A stretch of DNA of 64,000 nucleotides from Auriscalpium vulgare (taxonomy: Eukaryota; Basidiomycota; Agaricomycetes; Russulales; Auriscalpiaceae): the NCBI GenBank assembly GCA_019915015.1, contig JAHBBC010000006.1:1116001-1180000 (forward strand), in the 5' to 3' direction. Shown here piece by piece: positions 13,303 to 25,493 of this stretch. Numbering within the stretch: the first letter of the stretch is position 1; every line of letters begins with the position of its first letter. The notes below the pieces were generated by a model. The model was given only the letters and a program-made list of their open reading frames with translations, had not been told where the DNA came from and ran no database searches. Made by a program: the position numbers and the translations under genes.

Positions 13303-14836
13303 GGTGCTGACTAGTCTTGAGTTCTACAGCAAGATCGTCTACCAATAACAGGCGGCCTAGACCAGACAGGAGGTCGATAGCAAGCAGGGAGAGCAGAAAA
13401 GACCGAGCTAGTCGAGCACAAACAAGGCGGGACCTTGGCTGTGGTTGGAGCCGCACCTCTTCCGTGCGCTGACCACGCCGCGTACCAGTGTAATCTTTGA
13501 CATATATCATCGCGAGAATACTTCAGGCCTTCTCTTCTTGAACGGCCAGGCGAACAGCACGGAGGACGAAAGCGCACGAACCAGTCGGGTTGGGCGCCTG
13601 GGCGATTTGCGTCTCGGTAAGGCAAGGAAGCCTCCGATCAAAACTTGATCATACGCGCTTCCCCGTCGTCGTCGGTGGGCAGAGGAGGCAGAGGAGGTAC
13701 CGGGTGGGCAGGTGTGCGGATATTGGCTAATCGCGCCTGCGTAATACGCACACGACGGTGAAGCGCCCGTGATGTTGAGCCGTGCTATTCATTGCAGCAC
13801 GAAATGTTGTGCCTGCTACGCGTTAACGCCGACGTGCCAAATACCGGAGTGCTAAAAGTCCGAGACGTGGACATGCGTGGGTGGGAGTGCCGACTCAGCC
13901 TGACGGCCTGGGAGGCCCTGGGTGCTTGCGGCCATGAATGTGAATGCCCCCAACGAACACACCTAGAAGCATATACCGCCGATCAGAAAGGTGCCCCGCC
14001 CAGACTCACGCATATCGGCACGCACCTGAATCCGATCCGCGTATCATCCATTTCCCCCGCGCAGTCTGTATCTTGATTCTTGCGCGCGCGGTGTATGCGC
14101 CACATTCCTCCTTCGAGTTGCACTAAGTATACTTACTCTGCATTGAACCGAGCTCGAGATGGTTGTCTGTTATTGGACTGAGTATGTGTGAGTGTGCACC
14201 GTGAACTCCAGGAGAAGCCCAGTTGGTGATGCCAGCGTCGTTTGCATGCGGTCACGTGGTCATTATATGTATCTTCGTCCGCACCCAGTTGAAACCGCCG
14301 GCCGTCGAGTTTCTGTTTCATTCGAGCCTACAAGTGCGATCCTTCCAAGCCTTTTGCAACGAAAGAAAATAAAGTTGCTGGCATAGCCTAAGTACTGCAG
14401 CATGGTCTATGACACACCTGTCCCAGTGCCAGGCTCATCCTCAGTTGCGCCGGGTGGAGACGTGCTCTGAGATCCACAACCGTCCTTCGTCTTAGCCGAA
14501 TCCGCGACTTAATCGTTTTCCACGAGTCCATACCCGCCCTTGTTGCCCGGCATGCTTGGTTCCCTACCGGAGACAATAGTGATGTCGGTGTTTCATCAGC
14601 TGTGTTGTTCGTTTGTGGCGTACAAGGTTGGTGCTGTGGCCCATGCTTAAACTTTGCTTGCTCGTCACTTAGCTTCATAAAGCCTAGGTAACCAGTCTAG
14701 CCCATGCTGCTTGTCGGTATTTCTCCCAGGGATCCTCCCGCAGCCCACAATCTCATTTCGCAACGTCTGATACCGTCATCCTGCCAGGTATCAAACGCAT
14801 GTGCTCGTCTAAAAGACTGTAGGGATAAGTACATCA
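13303..14836. other. Gene-poor spacer between MFS transporter start and HisRS 3' end
   Basis: These 1.5 kb hold the promoter of the MFS gene on one side and the 3' flank of HisRS on the other. I found no coding sequence with recognisable domains and no RNA gene. Confidence 0.5.
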
Positions 14837-17033
14837 TTACTGTATAAGTTTTCCACTCTTCCAGGTTGTGAATGCTGTTGTGGCTTTGATCCACTCCGCG
14901 AGTTCAGTGCGCTTGATCTGCACGCCCTTGTCGGCAGACGCTACCTTCGCCTTCTTCCCGTCAACAAACTCCCAGCGCTGCTCCTTGACCGTGACGAGGC
15001 CGGCCTTCAGCTCGTCCCCGCCTACGATGATAGCAAAGGGCACCTCGTCGCGCTCCCCCGCAGCAAACTGTGCATTGAACTTTGGCTTGTTCTTCGCCAG
15101 GAAGTCCGTCTGCGCGAACTGCGATCAGCCCCCGTGCAAATTCAGGTGAGAAAACAATGGCGTACCGCGATCCCAGCCTCACGTAGCTCCTGCACGAGCT
15201 CCATGCGCTCTTTCAACAGCCCATCACCCGCCGAGAGCACGTAAGCGACGATCGCTTTGCTCCTCATGCCTCTGTCGACCCACTTCGGCCACAGAATCGC
15301 AAAGATGCGGTCCATCCCTATGCTCACGCCAATACATGGCAGCGCCTGGTTTTTCTTTGTCTCGCCCGCCGCGGCGCTCGTGAACATGGCCACTAGATTG
15401 TCGTACCGCCCACCCGCCGCGATCGAGCCAACGCCGACTTGCGATTCGTCGATCTCCTCCTCCTCGTCCGCACTTGCAGGCTGCTTGCTCTTATTTTTCG
15501 AGGGCGGGGGCGGGGGCGGCGCGGAAGTTTGGGCGCCTGTCGCGTCGGCAGAGTTGAAACCAGGCGGTGCGGAGGCTTCCGTGACGGCTTCGTAGATGAG
15601 GCCGGTGTAGTAGTCCAGTCCTCGGGCAAGAGACAGGTCGAATGAGACCTAACAATAGTGTGGGGATTGTGCTGCAACCGAAGATGACTGGTCTCACCTT
15701 GTCAACGATTTTGTAGGATTCAAGGAACGAGAAGAGGATAGCCATCTCTTGCAAACCTTGCTTCGCACTCGCATTGGCTGTGAGGACAGGGTCGGCGAGC
15801 AGCTGCTCAAGCAATGATCGGCCGCCTAGCTATAGGCATGAGCGAGAGATGGGCGGATGTAATACAGACGTACCCTTGTGTTTGACGTACTCCCCAATTT
15901 TGTCCGCCACAGTAGGATCCAGACCCTTCTCATCAGTCATCTCCTTCCTCACCTCGGCCCAAGGGAGCTGTGCAACCGTTGACTCAATACCTGCGCGATG
16001 GGCCTGGAATATGAGCCGTTACCTTGTCTAGCTTGTCGACTGCTGACGAGATGGGGCGGATATTTTCTGCTGGTACTCCGCACACCTCAAATAGACCGTC
16101 TAAGACTTTCCGGTGGTTGATCTGTACCAAGATAAGTTAACGCATTCCATGGGCATGCAGTATATGACGTACCTTGACTGTGAAGTCACCGACTTCCAGG
16201 CGCGTGAGGACAGTACAGAGCAAACTGATCACCTCAGCATCTGGAATCATAGTGTCCCACTGCCCTGCGATGTCAAAGTCCTAGAAACGCGTCAACGGTG
16301 CCAGCAATATGTAGAGCAGATCACATACCGCCTGGGTGAACTCTCGCATCCTGCCCTTCGACATGACAGGATTATCTCTCCGGTAGACCTTGCCCACCTG
16401 CCAGAGTTTGGACTGCGTGTTCGTCGCACCGCCCATTGCAAGGTATCGTGCCAACGGCACAGTATGGTCGTACCGCAGCGCAAGCTGCTCACCACCCTGG
16501 TCCTCGAGGTCGAAAATTAGCTTGGCGTCCTCGCCGTACTTGCCAGCCAGGATGTCCTTGCGCTCGAAGACAGGCGTGTCGAGCTGGGCCCCACCATAAA
16601 GCACAAAGCACTCCTTGACAATGCGCTCAATGTGCTCGCGACAGAACATCTCGCCAGGGCCATAGTCACGCGTGCCCTACACCCGCGCTTCACTGAGCTG
16701 AGGAGACAAGTGGACAGCGGACACGGGCGCACGCACCTTTGGCGTTTTCAACAGCAGCCGCTCCTTCTTCTTGCCTCCATCCTTCCCACCGGACGCGTTC
16801 TTGAGTGCTGCGAGCGACTTTTTGAGCTCGGCGAGACGCTTGCGGGTGTCCTCGAGCACTGCGGGCTCGGCGTTGTCGAGCCGAAGCTTGTTGAAGATCT
16901 CGGTCTGCTGGGTGAGTTCGGCCTGCACGGACTCGGCGGTGGCCATGGCACGCGCCCTGAGGAAGTTTCGTGCGAGGGGAGTGGTGAGGGATCGATGTGA
17001 ATTGCGCAGGCCGAGTCGTGAAGCCCGCCACAT
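14837..17033 (-). CDS. HTS1: Histidyl-tRNA synthetase, cytosolic and mitochondrial
   Basis: This class II aminoacyl-tRNA synthetase charges tRNA-His. Motif regions are clear: [37 protein letters not shown] (motif 1 area), [17 protein letters not shown], and [19 protein letters not shown] with FDIAGQW (motif 2). GIERIFAILW-type sequence ([15 protein letters not shown]) forms motif 3, and the anticodon-binding domain ends near [10 protein letters not shown]. Two in-frame starts matter. The first ATG at 17033 gives an arginine-rich, acid-free leader ([15 protein letters not shown]...) typical of a mitochondrial presequence. The second at 16946 ([11 protein letters not shown]) would give the cytosolic form. 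Yeast HTS1 is known to make both forms from one gene. A low-complexity Lys/Gly segment separates the leader from the core. About eight exons. Confidence 0.94.
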
Positions 17034-17648
17034 ATATAGTGACTCGGAAAGGGCAATGACTTTTTTATCGATCTCGTAGATCCCAGCTAGCGGCTACATA
17101 CAATCTAGCCGTCGTCGTTCATCACTCTTCTGTAGGTGCTGCTAAAACTACCTGCACGGCAGGTCTTGCGTGCGATAGCCTTTGATCAGAAAGGAATGAC
17201 TCTTGAGAATAAGTAATGTCAGCTCGATCTCCTGGACCCCTGCGGGTTATCATTATCCTATCATGGCCAGCGCAAGTTATCGAAGTCTTAAAAACACAAT
17301 TTAATGAACTTCCATTGAGAATATACATTGTCATGTCATAAGTCATAGCTACAAATCCCCGTCTCCAGAACCTCGCACAGTAAGCTAACCATCATATTGA
17401 CACAACGTAGGAGGTACAAGGCAAATCCAACAAGCAGGAGGCAGCAACAGCAGACTACATCAGCTCCCAATCGGCTCCCTACCCAGAAAGCCGTTGGTCC
17501 AAGCGTGCGGGGCTTCATGTTTTGCATTGCGGCCCGCTGTGCACCCCGTACTCGTCGAACTACCTCTCCTCCTAGTCACGTTAACATGACCAGCACCCCA
17601 AGGCAGAGATGCGGGACGGCCAGTGTGCGCGAAAATATGACATGACAT
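17034..17648. other. Intergenic region upstream of HisRS and downstream of uL1
   Basis: No gene recognised. It contains the HisRS promoter. A TATATATG-like element (reverse strand, 17031-17039) overlaps the upstream HisRS start codon itself. The rest should be the 3' untranslated region of uL1 and spacer. Confidence 0.5.
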
Positions 17649-18570
17649 TTAGAAGAGGCGAACGGGCTTGCCCATCGTCGACTTGATGTGCAGCGACTTG
17701 ACATTCTGCCAGTTCTTTTTGAGCAAGGACACGAGGAAGTTGATGCCTGCGAGAGAGATAGGGTTAGCAGATGACGCTGCAAGGAGATGGGGTGTGCGCA
17801 CTCAGCATGACATTGCCGAGGATCTGGTCGTCGGTCATTTGGATGTGGCCGACGGCGACACCCAGGCAGAGGACCTTTTTCAGCTGGAACTTGATCGTGG
17901 AGCGGACCTCGGTGAGCTTGCCAGCAAGGTCCTCGGCGTGTGAGACGGGAGTGGGGAACTTGCCGGCTAGCGAAAGCGATGCATCGGTCTCAGACGTCAG
18001 GCCAGGGCAGGATGGTGCGTACCCTTGGAAAGACCGGGCCCGAGCAGACGCGGGATCTGCTTGATGAGAGTCTCAGACGCGAGGAAAGCGTCGTACTTCT
18101 TCGCGAGCTTCTTCACCAGCTTCTTGTTCTTGTTCAGCCTGCGCGTGACTGCTCAGCGCACAGATGGAGACGAGTAGAACGGGGTACGCACTTCTTCAGA
18201 TCATCTACGGACATGTACTCGAGGTCAATCTGCTTCGCACGATCGATGTCGGCAGCGTCAGCGAGAATGCAGATCGACATGCGGGGACGGGGGACATTCG
18301 GGAGCCTGTGCAGCTCCGTCAGAACACCACCCAGGTCCACAGATATAGACGCACTTGACAGTCCCAGAGAAACGCTTGTCCCTCTGCGGGTCGTAGTTCT
18401 TCAGCCCAATCTGAAGCTCAATGGTCTCGACGAAGTTGCGGCGCTTCTCGCCGGTAGCCTCGGCGAGGAGCTCTTTGATCGAGCCCCGCACGCTTGACAC
18501 TGAAAGCTTGCTGCTGCTACGTTCTGTGAGCACGCAGACCGGCTTTTCAAGGAGGTTGAACTCACCTCAT
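17649..18570 (-). CDS. RPL1: 60S ribosomal protein L10a (uL1)
   Basis: This is the large-subunit ribosomal protein of the L1 stalk. Exon 1 encodes only MS (ATG at 18568-18570). Joining at the splice acceptor gives [19 protein letters not shown]. The body matches eukaryotic L10a almost word for word: [99 protein letters not shown] and [20 protein letters not shown], ending TMGKPVRLF. Five or so short introns interrupt it, and a tiny first exon is common in fungal ribosomal-protein genes. It is divergent from the DUF6697-like gene, separated by 423 bp. Confidence 0.96.
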
Positions 18571-18921
18571 GCTTGAGGATATGGATCCTGTGGGTAGGAA
18601 AGTGAGTATGCGATGCCGGTCGACGATTCCGACATTTTGGGTTCGGTGGCTGAGTGGTTCTGTACAGCGTGACTGTGACGGTGACCGTGATATGGCCGAC
18701 CTTTCGGAGAGCCCCATGCACGCGCATAGTTTTAAGTTCGCATCGCACGCTACTTAGCCAGCACCTCTTTTATGATATATCCTCCTTTGGCGACATGCTT
18801 GCGCCGCGACTGCTTTCTCGCCGTCGACCGGACCTCGAGGTGACCCCCCTTTGAAGTCGCCGTCTCTCTAAGCTGCGGGCTTGAACATTCTACGGAAGGT
18901 CTGCGGCTGCGGTTGTCTTTG

Positions 18922-18928
18922 TATAAAA
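18922..18928 (+). promoter_or_regulatory. TATA box of the DUF6697-like gene
   Basis: TATAAAA lies 66-72 bp upstream of the ATG at 18994 in a GC-rich context, a standard position for a fungal TATA element. The other gene of this divergent pair, uL1, starts 350 bp away on the opposite strand. Confidence 0.5.
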
Positions 18929-18993
18929 TAAGAGCGCGGTCCTCGCCGCTCTGAGCGTGTCCGTCCCACTTCTATACCCGGGTCCTCTACGCC

Positions 18994-20125
18994 ATGGCAC
19001 TCCCTGGCAATCTTGTCCTCATCGATCAGCAAGCTCTCGAGCAGCTCGAGCGTCGTATTCGTCTCCTGGAACGCCAGCAGGGCAACTCACAAGGGGATGC
19101 GTCTGTGACTGTAAGTCTTTTGTACTCTACATATCTCCCCGTTCTCAAAGCCGCCGTCAGGAGCAGGAGAAGGCATGGCCACCTCGTTCCGACCTATACG
19201 GCGTTGGTTCGGCGCCGTTGTTCCTCAAATCAATCTGCGCCTCCCTCCCCGACTTTGACATCGCACTTGACCGCTCGCTGCGCAGCTATGCCTTTGAGCC
19301 GCGGCTCATTGGACAAGTCACCGGAGGCAATGTTATTCAAAGGAAAAACACGGTCCCTGATGCACGCGCACGCCTCACAGGCTACGGGAGCTTCTGTTTT
19401 GTAACCCACTTTCACCAAAAGTATCTCCCTGTCGAGCCTGGCCGGTCCGGTGTGTACATCACGCCCTCAAAGCCCCACGACGGAACCGCAGTCTGGCCGA
19501 AGTACGAGAAGCTATTTGTGAGCACGACGCCGGACCGCCGCGCCGCCGCATTCTATCAGTACTTCGGCGAGTATGAGATTACCCCGGGAAAGGCATTGAC
19601 ACAGGGGCAAGTTGCGGCTTTGGACACAAGGGTACGTCCAGCATGTCTACCGTCGAATAAATCCACGTGTCTGATTCCCTATCAGGTACTGGATTACTGG
19701 GCGAGACACATCTCAGATGGAAGACGCAACCATCTGGACATACGTCGTCGAGTCTTGTACAGGACAGCTCACGGCGGCAGGGAGCCTTCGTCTGCCGATA
19801 TCGAGGTTATGGGGGATGAGAAGCGGCCGACCATCAGTGACGTCTTGTTGGCCCTCAAAACCGGGCAGGAAGTATGTAGCATACATTCCACGTAGTGCGC
19901 GACACTCACCCAGTGATGCTGGCATTGCAGAAATTGTATGCGAACGGGATACACTGCGTCTGGTACGAGCCAAGCTTCCAGCTACGGCTCATCGCGCTGA
20001 AGGACCAAGAAGACGAAGATAGCGCGTCAGCTGCCGTGGCTAGCAAGTTCAACCTCAGGAAGCGGGCCAGGCCCTCTGGATCAGTATTTCCCGATGTCGT
20101 TGAGATCTCTGATGACGACTGTTGA
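18994..20125 (+). CDS. DUF6697-like protein of Agaricomycetes, function unknown
   Basis: The protein starts MALPGNLVLIDQQALEQLER with a short predicted coiled coil (EQLERRIRLLERQQ). After a first intron it continues EQEKAWPPRSDLYGVGSAPL. A globular core follows: YGSFCFVTHFHQKYLPVEPG, SGVYITPSKPHDGTAVWPKY and EKLFVSTTPDRRAAAFYQYF. The C-terminal block VLDYWARHISDGRRNHLDIR, GREPSSADIEV and IHCVWYEPSFQLRLIAL resembles the end of DUF6697, a family I know almost only from mushroom genomes. The tail is basic then acidic (FNLRKRARPS, VEISDDDC), compatible with nuclear location and a SUMO-interaction-like motif. Four exons. No function is known; family assignment is from memory of the motif pattern and is tentative. 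Confidence 0.7.
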
Positions 20126-20554
20126 TATCTCTGATTGACGATTCGAAGACCTGCTCGTATAGACCTTAAGTGTTTCTGTTCATAGTGATCACGGTGTCTT
20201 GGTGTAAGCTAGAAATCTCAAACCAATGCGTGCAGCGTATATCCATGTAGCAGTATACAAACAAATAGACTCGAGACATGTCCAGCACAGAGCATGCAGA
20301 GTTTCCTGCGCGTAGGAGAGAACATTAGATGCTCGCCGAATTGCCAAGCTGTTGCTGATGGGAAGCTTCAATGGACAGGGCAGGTAGTCAGATGCTGCGA
20401 GCGAGGCCAGTCATTTCTCAGCGAACGGAAATTTGCAGGAAAGTGTTGCGGAGAAAGTCGTCACTGGCACTAGCGACAAGGGCAGTGCGCAACATTGACT
20501 TAGTTAGGATTCAGATCTATTAGTCTGTGAATTGTTTGGAATGCATAGCTTGTG
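20126..20554. other. Convergent 3' region, no gene seen
   Basis: This 429 bp stretch lies between the stop codons of the DUF6697-like gene and the thioesterase gene, which converge here. No coding or RNA gene recognised. Confidence 0.6.
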
Positions 20555-21349
20555 TTATAACTTGGCGGGTGAAGCATCCATCTTGACTTGAATGCCGCTT
20601 GCTACCAGGCGCTGGTTCGTAGCGTCCCAGATCTGCACGGTCGAAATAAGTGGAGGAAGCATGGCGTAGTACGAGGGCATTACCTCGCAGCGAGCCGACA
20701 TGGTCCGACCACCCACAGCAATCGTAGTACTGATTATCTTCAACTTGGCCCCTCTTTCCGACGAATGCCATGAGTACATTCCGCGGGAACATCAGGACAC
20801 TTACAACTTCGCCGGAGCATGGTAAATCATATTGATTATTTGTGAAACGCCTGACCGGCCGTCTGCGTTATAAGCCGCGATTGGGAGAGTCGAACAACTG
20901 CGAGACAATTTCATGTTAGTAGAAGTACGCCGTGGTTGACCAAAGACGCACATGTCAACCAGGTAGGCAGCGCATCCACCATGCATATTGCCGCTGATGT
21001 TCAACATATCTTGGTGCCGATTTTCAAGATGTCAATGCTGAAAGATGCGTCGTTCGTACCTTCCTCCACGAAGAGTTCGCAGACCACCCTGGCTTCGAAT
21101 TTACTTGGTTCTTCCGCCATCGGATTGAGAGAAACCTCCGTAATTGAAACCCTATCGCGAAGGATACGTGTGTCAATTTGGAGGTCGATTAAGCAAGGGG
21201 ACCACGGCGTTTGGTGGTGTTTACCTGTCCCCAACTGCCTTGCTGAACCCGCTCTCGGCAATGATGCGGTTGATCGTTAGAACGCGTTTCTTCGCGTCGT
21301 CGGTCGCATTCCCGCTGATGTGAACTACGTCGCGGTCATTGGGGACCAT
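20555..21349 (-). CDS. PaaI/ACOT13-type hotdog-fold acyl-CoA thioesterase
   Basis: This is a small hotdog-fold protein that probably hydrolyses acyl-CoA. Five spliced exons give a protein of about 185 residues. It starts MVPNDRDVVHISGNATDDAK and continues RVSITEVSLNPMAEEPSKFE and ARVVCELFVEE. The active-site region is NISGNMHGGCAAYLVDICST, where the HGG helix matches the HGGxxxxLxD motif of PaaI/ACOT13. Then come VSQIINMIYHAPAK and GGRTMSARCEIWDATNQRLV, ending SGIQVKMDASPAKL. Introns are about 55-75 bp. Many mushroom genomes have several such paralogues. The catalytic Asp of the helix is present (LVD). Localisation is not evident from the sequence. Confidence 0.83.
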
Positions 21350-21980
21350 AATCCGTGAGTGGTCTACGAAGGAGGAGACAGACATGCGTTGGGACATCAC
21401 CGGTCACCTACGGTCATCAGCGCGTCGGAAGGTCAGGAAAGCCGGAACTGAAACGTGGGGAGTGCAGATGCACGTGATATTTGGCGGCGGTAGACAGTTG
21501 CCCGACAAAGCCGTTGCATATTTCGGCAGTGACAACGATTATTTTGAACGCATCGCCCTCGAGACTCAACTACTAGTAAATATGAGCCGACTCATCCCTC
21601 TACCGCCAGGCTCTACCGCCGCGGGCCAGGGGATGCCCGGGCCACCGGTCCGTGACCGAGAGACTTCTCAGTGGCTGGTCGCTCGGGGACTCCTCTTGAT
21701 CAATGGCGAGCCGCAGAGGTAGGCCACTCTATACTGAGATTTTTGCAGTCCCTGATGTAGCTAGCACTCAGCTTCAAGCTCAAGCCGTCGACAGAAATCG
21801 ATGCTGCACCGCCGGTCTTTGAAACTTCGGACGGACCACCGGGTGAGTACCGGCAGGTGAAGCGTGCAGAAATATCCGCATTGTATACCCTATGCACCCT
21901 TCACGATGCTGTCTTATTGATATCTTGATATCTTGAACAAATGACCTATAGCTACACAAAAGAGAGACGAACGTGGCACG
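21350..21980. other. Intergenic region with an unexplained 384-bp open frame
   Basis: The region separates the thioesterase start from the OPT stop. A plus-strand frame at 21339-21722 is open for 127 codons but matches nothing I recognise and overlaps the thioesterase start. I treat it as probably non-coding. Confidence 0.4.
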
Positions 21981-24900
21981 CTAATCTAGCGCTCCGTTGC
22001 CATTACAGTAGTCCACGTTGCCCTTGCCGGGATTGCCGGCCCACTGCGAAAGCAATATGAGTATCACAACGCCAGGACGAGCACCACTACCACTTACATA
22101 TGGGAAGCGCCGTTCCACTCCGGAGGCGCCGAAGACGGCGAAGGAAAGGATGAAGATCATCACCTGCGCTCCGCCGTCCAGCGCACCGCCAAGAATGTAA
22201 TTGTACTTGCGATACCACGCTGGGTGGTAGCGTCGAAGCCAGAGTTGGGACACAACACCGACAATAATTTGCGCCCAAATCACGGAGTTGACGCCAACGT
22301 ACTAGACTGGCGTATCGGACACGGCAGGCTTACAACCACCAAAACAAAACTCACAAACCAGGCAGAGTACTAATAATATGAATTCATGATTGTGATATCG
22401 GTCGAGCCGGCATGGGGCTTACCATGTAGATGATCGGCAACATGATGCTGTCGGTCTTGACAGGCCCGATGTACGGCCAGCGCTGCCAGAATTATCAGCA
22501 ATGTGGACCAGCCGGCGAGCAGAATGTCCAGTTGTACCTTGTTGACCAGCCACTGGAAGAAGGTGACTGCAGCGCCGATGAAGAGACTCATTGGGATGAT
22601 GAAGTAAGGGCCATCGGATCCATACAGCCGCTGAGCCAGCGACCAGGTGACGGCATTGCTGTTGAGAGACTGCACAACCTGCCCACTCCAGACGTTGCTG
22701 CCCGTTGGGTCAAGAAGCAGTTCAGCCTGGTTGGTCACGACCGAAATCATGACGACTGGAGATTATGTTAACATCGGTTCTCACTGGCACACACAAGAAG
22801 CCATACCGTAGTTGACGAAGCAGCCTGCACCCGATGAGAGTGAGCATGATAGGAATCCAGCACTGTTCAAGGTTGCGTACCGATGACGGCACCCCAGATC
22901 TGAGTCAAGAACATGGTACGAGGGGGGATCTGAACATGCATGTCAGTGACCAGCGCGACTCGCTGTCGTTGTGTATAGTTAAGTGTATACCTTGAGGTAT
23001 TGGCCGAGCTTCAAGTCGCCGGCAAGACCGATCGAAGTGGAAACGACGTCGTGGCTCCACATCGAGAACTGAAGGGCAAGTTCAGTAAGATGGCTGCGAG
23101 CAGCCTCATCAACATACGTAGAGATTGGCCACAGGGCGCCCGGGATTGATAACTCCAGCGATCATCTTGAACAGTTGATTTGTAGCGATGCCGTTACCCA
23201 TGCGAGCGAACAGCAAGGTCGAGAAAGGCTTTCCACAGTGTCAGGAGTTTAGGTTGCAGGAGGACAGTCCAATATGTCATACCGTAATGATAGCTGTCAT
23301 AGAAAATCTCAGTACATTCTCTCGACGACACGGTGAGATGACAAACCTCCGGTGATCAGGGCGACAATGTAGGCCCACCAAGGAAGCGTCGTTTCCCCCT
23401 TGAGGACAGCAATGAGGCCTGATAGGGTCTCGTCAGTCAGTTGAGAGATGTCCAACAGGGAAGCTTACCGGCGAAGAAGGCCAGTACAATTAGGATGGAG
23501 TACCACCACCAGGGAGCTTCCTTGTACTTCTGCATAGCCTGCATTGATATAAGTTGCGAGTTGATGGTGTGGAAAGAGGACGTCGTCCTTACCTGCCAAT
23601 GAGGATCCGGCTGGGTCTTGTCGCGAGCGTGCTTGAATGAATCTACGACGTAGGGACCCCAGAAAAAGAAACAGTGAGCAATCAGACCGCCAATCTGGCT
23701 CCACATGTCAGAAAGAAAGTCCTGATCTGAGACTGGAGGTGCACTCACAGCGAGATTGGCCGTCAAATTGTGCCACGCGTTGGAGCCTGTGAGAGCAGGG
23801 AGGCCGATTTCGTCCAGTGCGGTCTTGTTGAGATGGAAATTAGGGCCAGTGAAGACGGCCGATTGCTTGTAGCGTGAGCCGTTGCTCGCAAACAGCGAGG
23901 ACGATAGCATGGGGAATGACCGGGACTGCGGTGAGAGGACCGATTCCATGTGTCTATGCTGAAATATAACAGACCACGTACGTTCCAGGTGTCCGAATAG
24001 TAGATCCCAAGGATGGCGACGTAGCAGAAGAAGAAACCGACCCACGAGTTAGCTGATTGAGAGCTCAATTATCAGCAGTGACAACAGAAATAGATATCAA
24101 CTCACCCTGTTGGATCAGAGGCAAACTCACGAACCTGTCATCATCATGAGCCACATGGAATTGGGCATTGGAAGGTAACACGCACGTAGAACCAATATAC
24201 TGCCAATCCAAACTGACGGAGAACAGTCCCAAGCCCTCATTACCGTCTGCACCGCCAAACACGTTCGTGAAGACATCCTGCACATTGGAAGGGGCGTGTT
24301 GCGAAGCGAGACAGAATATGCTGAAGCCATTGAGGAGCGGGAAGATATACGACGGTATGACTTCCCAGACGAACATCGCCGCGAACGCAATCCAGAAGAG
24401 CCGAGTGCGCTGCTTGTTTGCAGTGGAATCAAAATGTAAGGCTAGGGGGTGCAGAGGTCAGAGTACGTTCAGCATGTTTTAGCGACAGGGTCACACATTG
24501 GAAGATCGCAACGGTCGGCAAGTTCTGTGGGATTGATCGTGAGGTGAGATCGGAAGACGAGACGAAGTACCAGCTTACACTCCAATAGACCATCTCGCTA
24601 GGATAGACGGTGAGGGGACGCAGGATGCCAACGATGCCGTAGCTTCCGGAGAAAATCAATGGGCGGTTTAATGAGAACCAGACTTTCTAAAAACGCACCC
24701 AAAGACAGCCGTAGAAAATGTCGCAAGAACGGCGGTGGTCGCATGAACATGAGTGTCGTAATAGAGCTGTTGTACATTTATATCAGCGACTTGAAGCTGA
24801 GAGAAGTTTGGAGAAGACTCACGCGCTGCACTGCGAAATTCAGAACAGAAGTGCTTCCATACGACGCTGTCGACGACACAATAACAGAGATAACATGCTG

Positions 24901-25493
24901 AAGAATAAATCGCTTAACGCTAGACAGGCCATGCGGCCTCGCTGCGCACGCACCTCTTTGAGTCTGAACTCTCCGGGATTAATGAACTCGAACACAGGAC
25001 CCCAGCGAGCGAAACGGGTGCCCTCCACCCATGATTTCCTCGGGAGGAATGTCGCCCAAGCCACGCCGAACGTGTACACAATGAGTAACAAGAACACCGT
25101 GGAGATGGATTGCTGGACGGGCTTGAACGTGTATATCTGAAAGAGCTGTTTGAGTATCGATGAAAACATAAGCCACGTCAAGCTAACCTGGTACAATGCG
25201 GCTCCGAGACCGCCGAAAACAGTACCCAATACAACGGACCGGAAGGTGATCGCAGGATCCTCGTCGTCGCGGACGTCGACGACAAAGCGAGAGACATCCT
25301 TGCCGTTGCGTACGACGGGCTCGCCGTTGACGTAGATGGGCTTCTCTTCGCCGTCATACAGAACATCGTCTTCGGCATCAACCAAATTTGACTCCTTCTC
25401 GTGGTAGCCTGACTTCTCGTCGATGTTAGAGTCGGAGCGCTTCGCCGGTGAGAGCGTCGGGAGCTCAGCGAGCTTTTCCCCTTCATCAGCCAT
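21981..25493 (-). CDS. OPT family oligopeptide transporter (Isp4-like)
   Basis: This is a proton-coupled oligopeptide transporter with about 12-14 membrane spans. The N-terminal tail is charged (MADEGEKLAELPTLSPAKRS, then an acidic segment), followed by AITFRSVVLGTVFGGLGAAL. Family landmarks include FINPGEFRLKEHV, GFGSLLNRPLIF with GSYGIVGILRPLTVYPSEMV, LFWIAFAAMFVWEVIPSYIF, and NEGLGLFSVSLDWQYIGS. Further landmarks are YYSDTWN, ALTGSNAWHNLTANLA, PWWWYSILIVLAFFAG, GRPVANLYFSMWSHD and RRYHPAWYRKYNYILGGALD. The protein ends GKGNVDYCNGNGALD. More than fifteen short introns split the gene. OPT genes are expanded in wood- and litter-decay fungi for peptide or glutathione uptake. It is complete and shows no frame damage. 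Confidence 0.93.

Noticed and set aside
18640..18680. Possible tRNA-like sequence (ggttcggtggctgagtggtt)
   Set aside because: It resembles a D-arm, but no acceptor stem, anticodon arm or T-loop can be paired around it.
21339..21722. Plus-strand open frame of 127 codons after the thioesterase gene
   Set aside because: It overlaps the thioesterase start codon on the other strand, has no recognisable domain and no convincing splice continuation.
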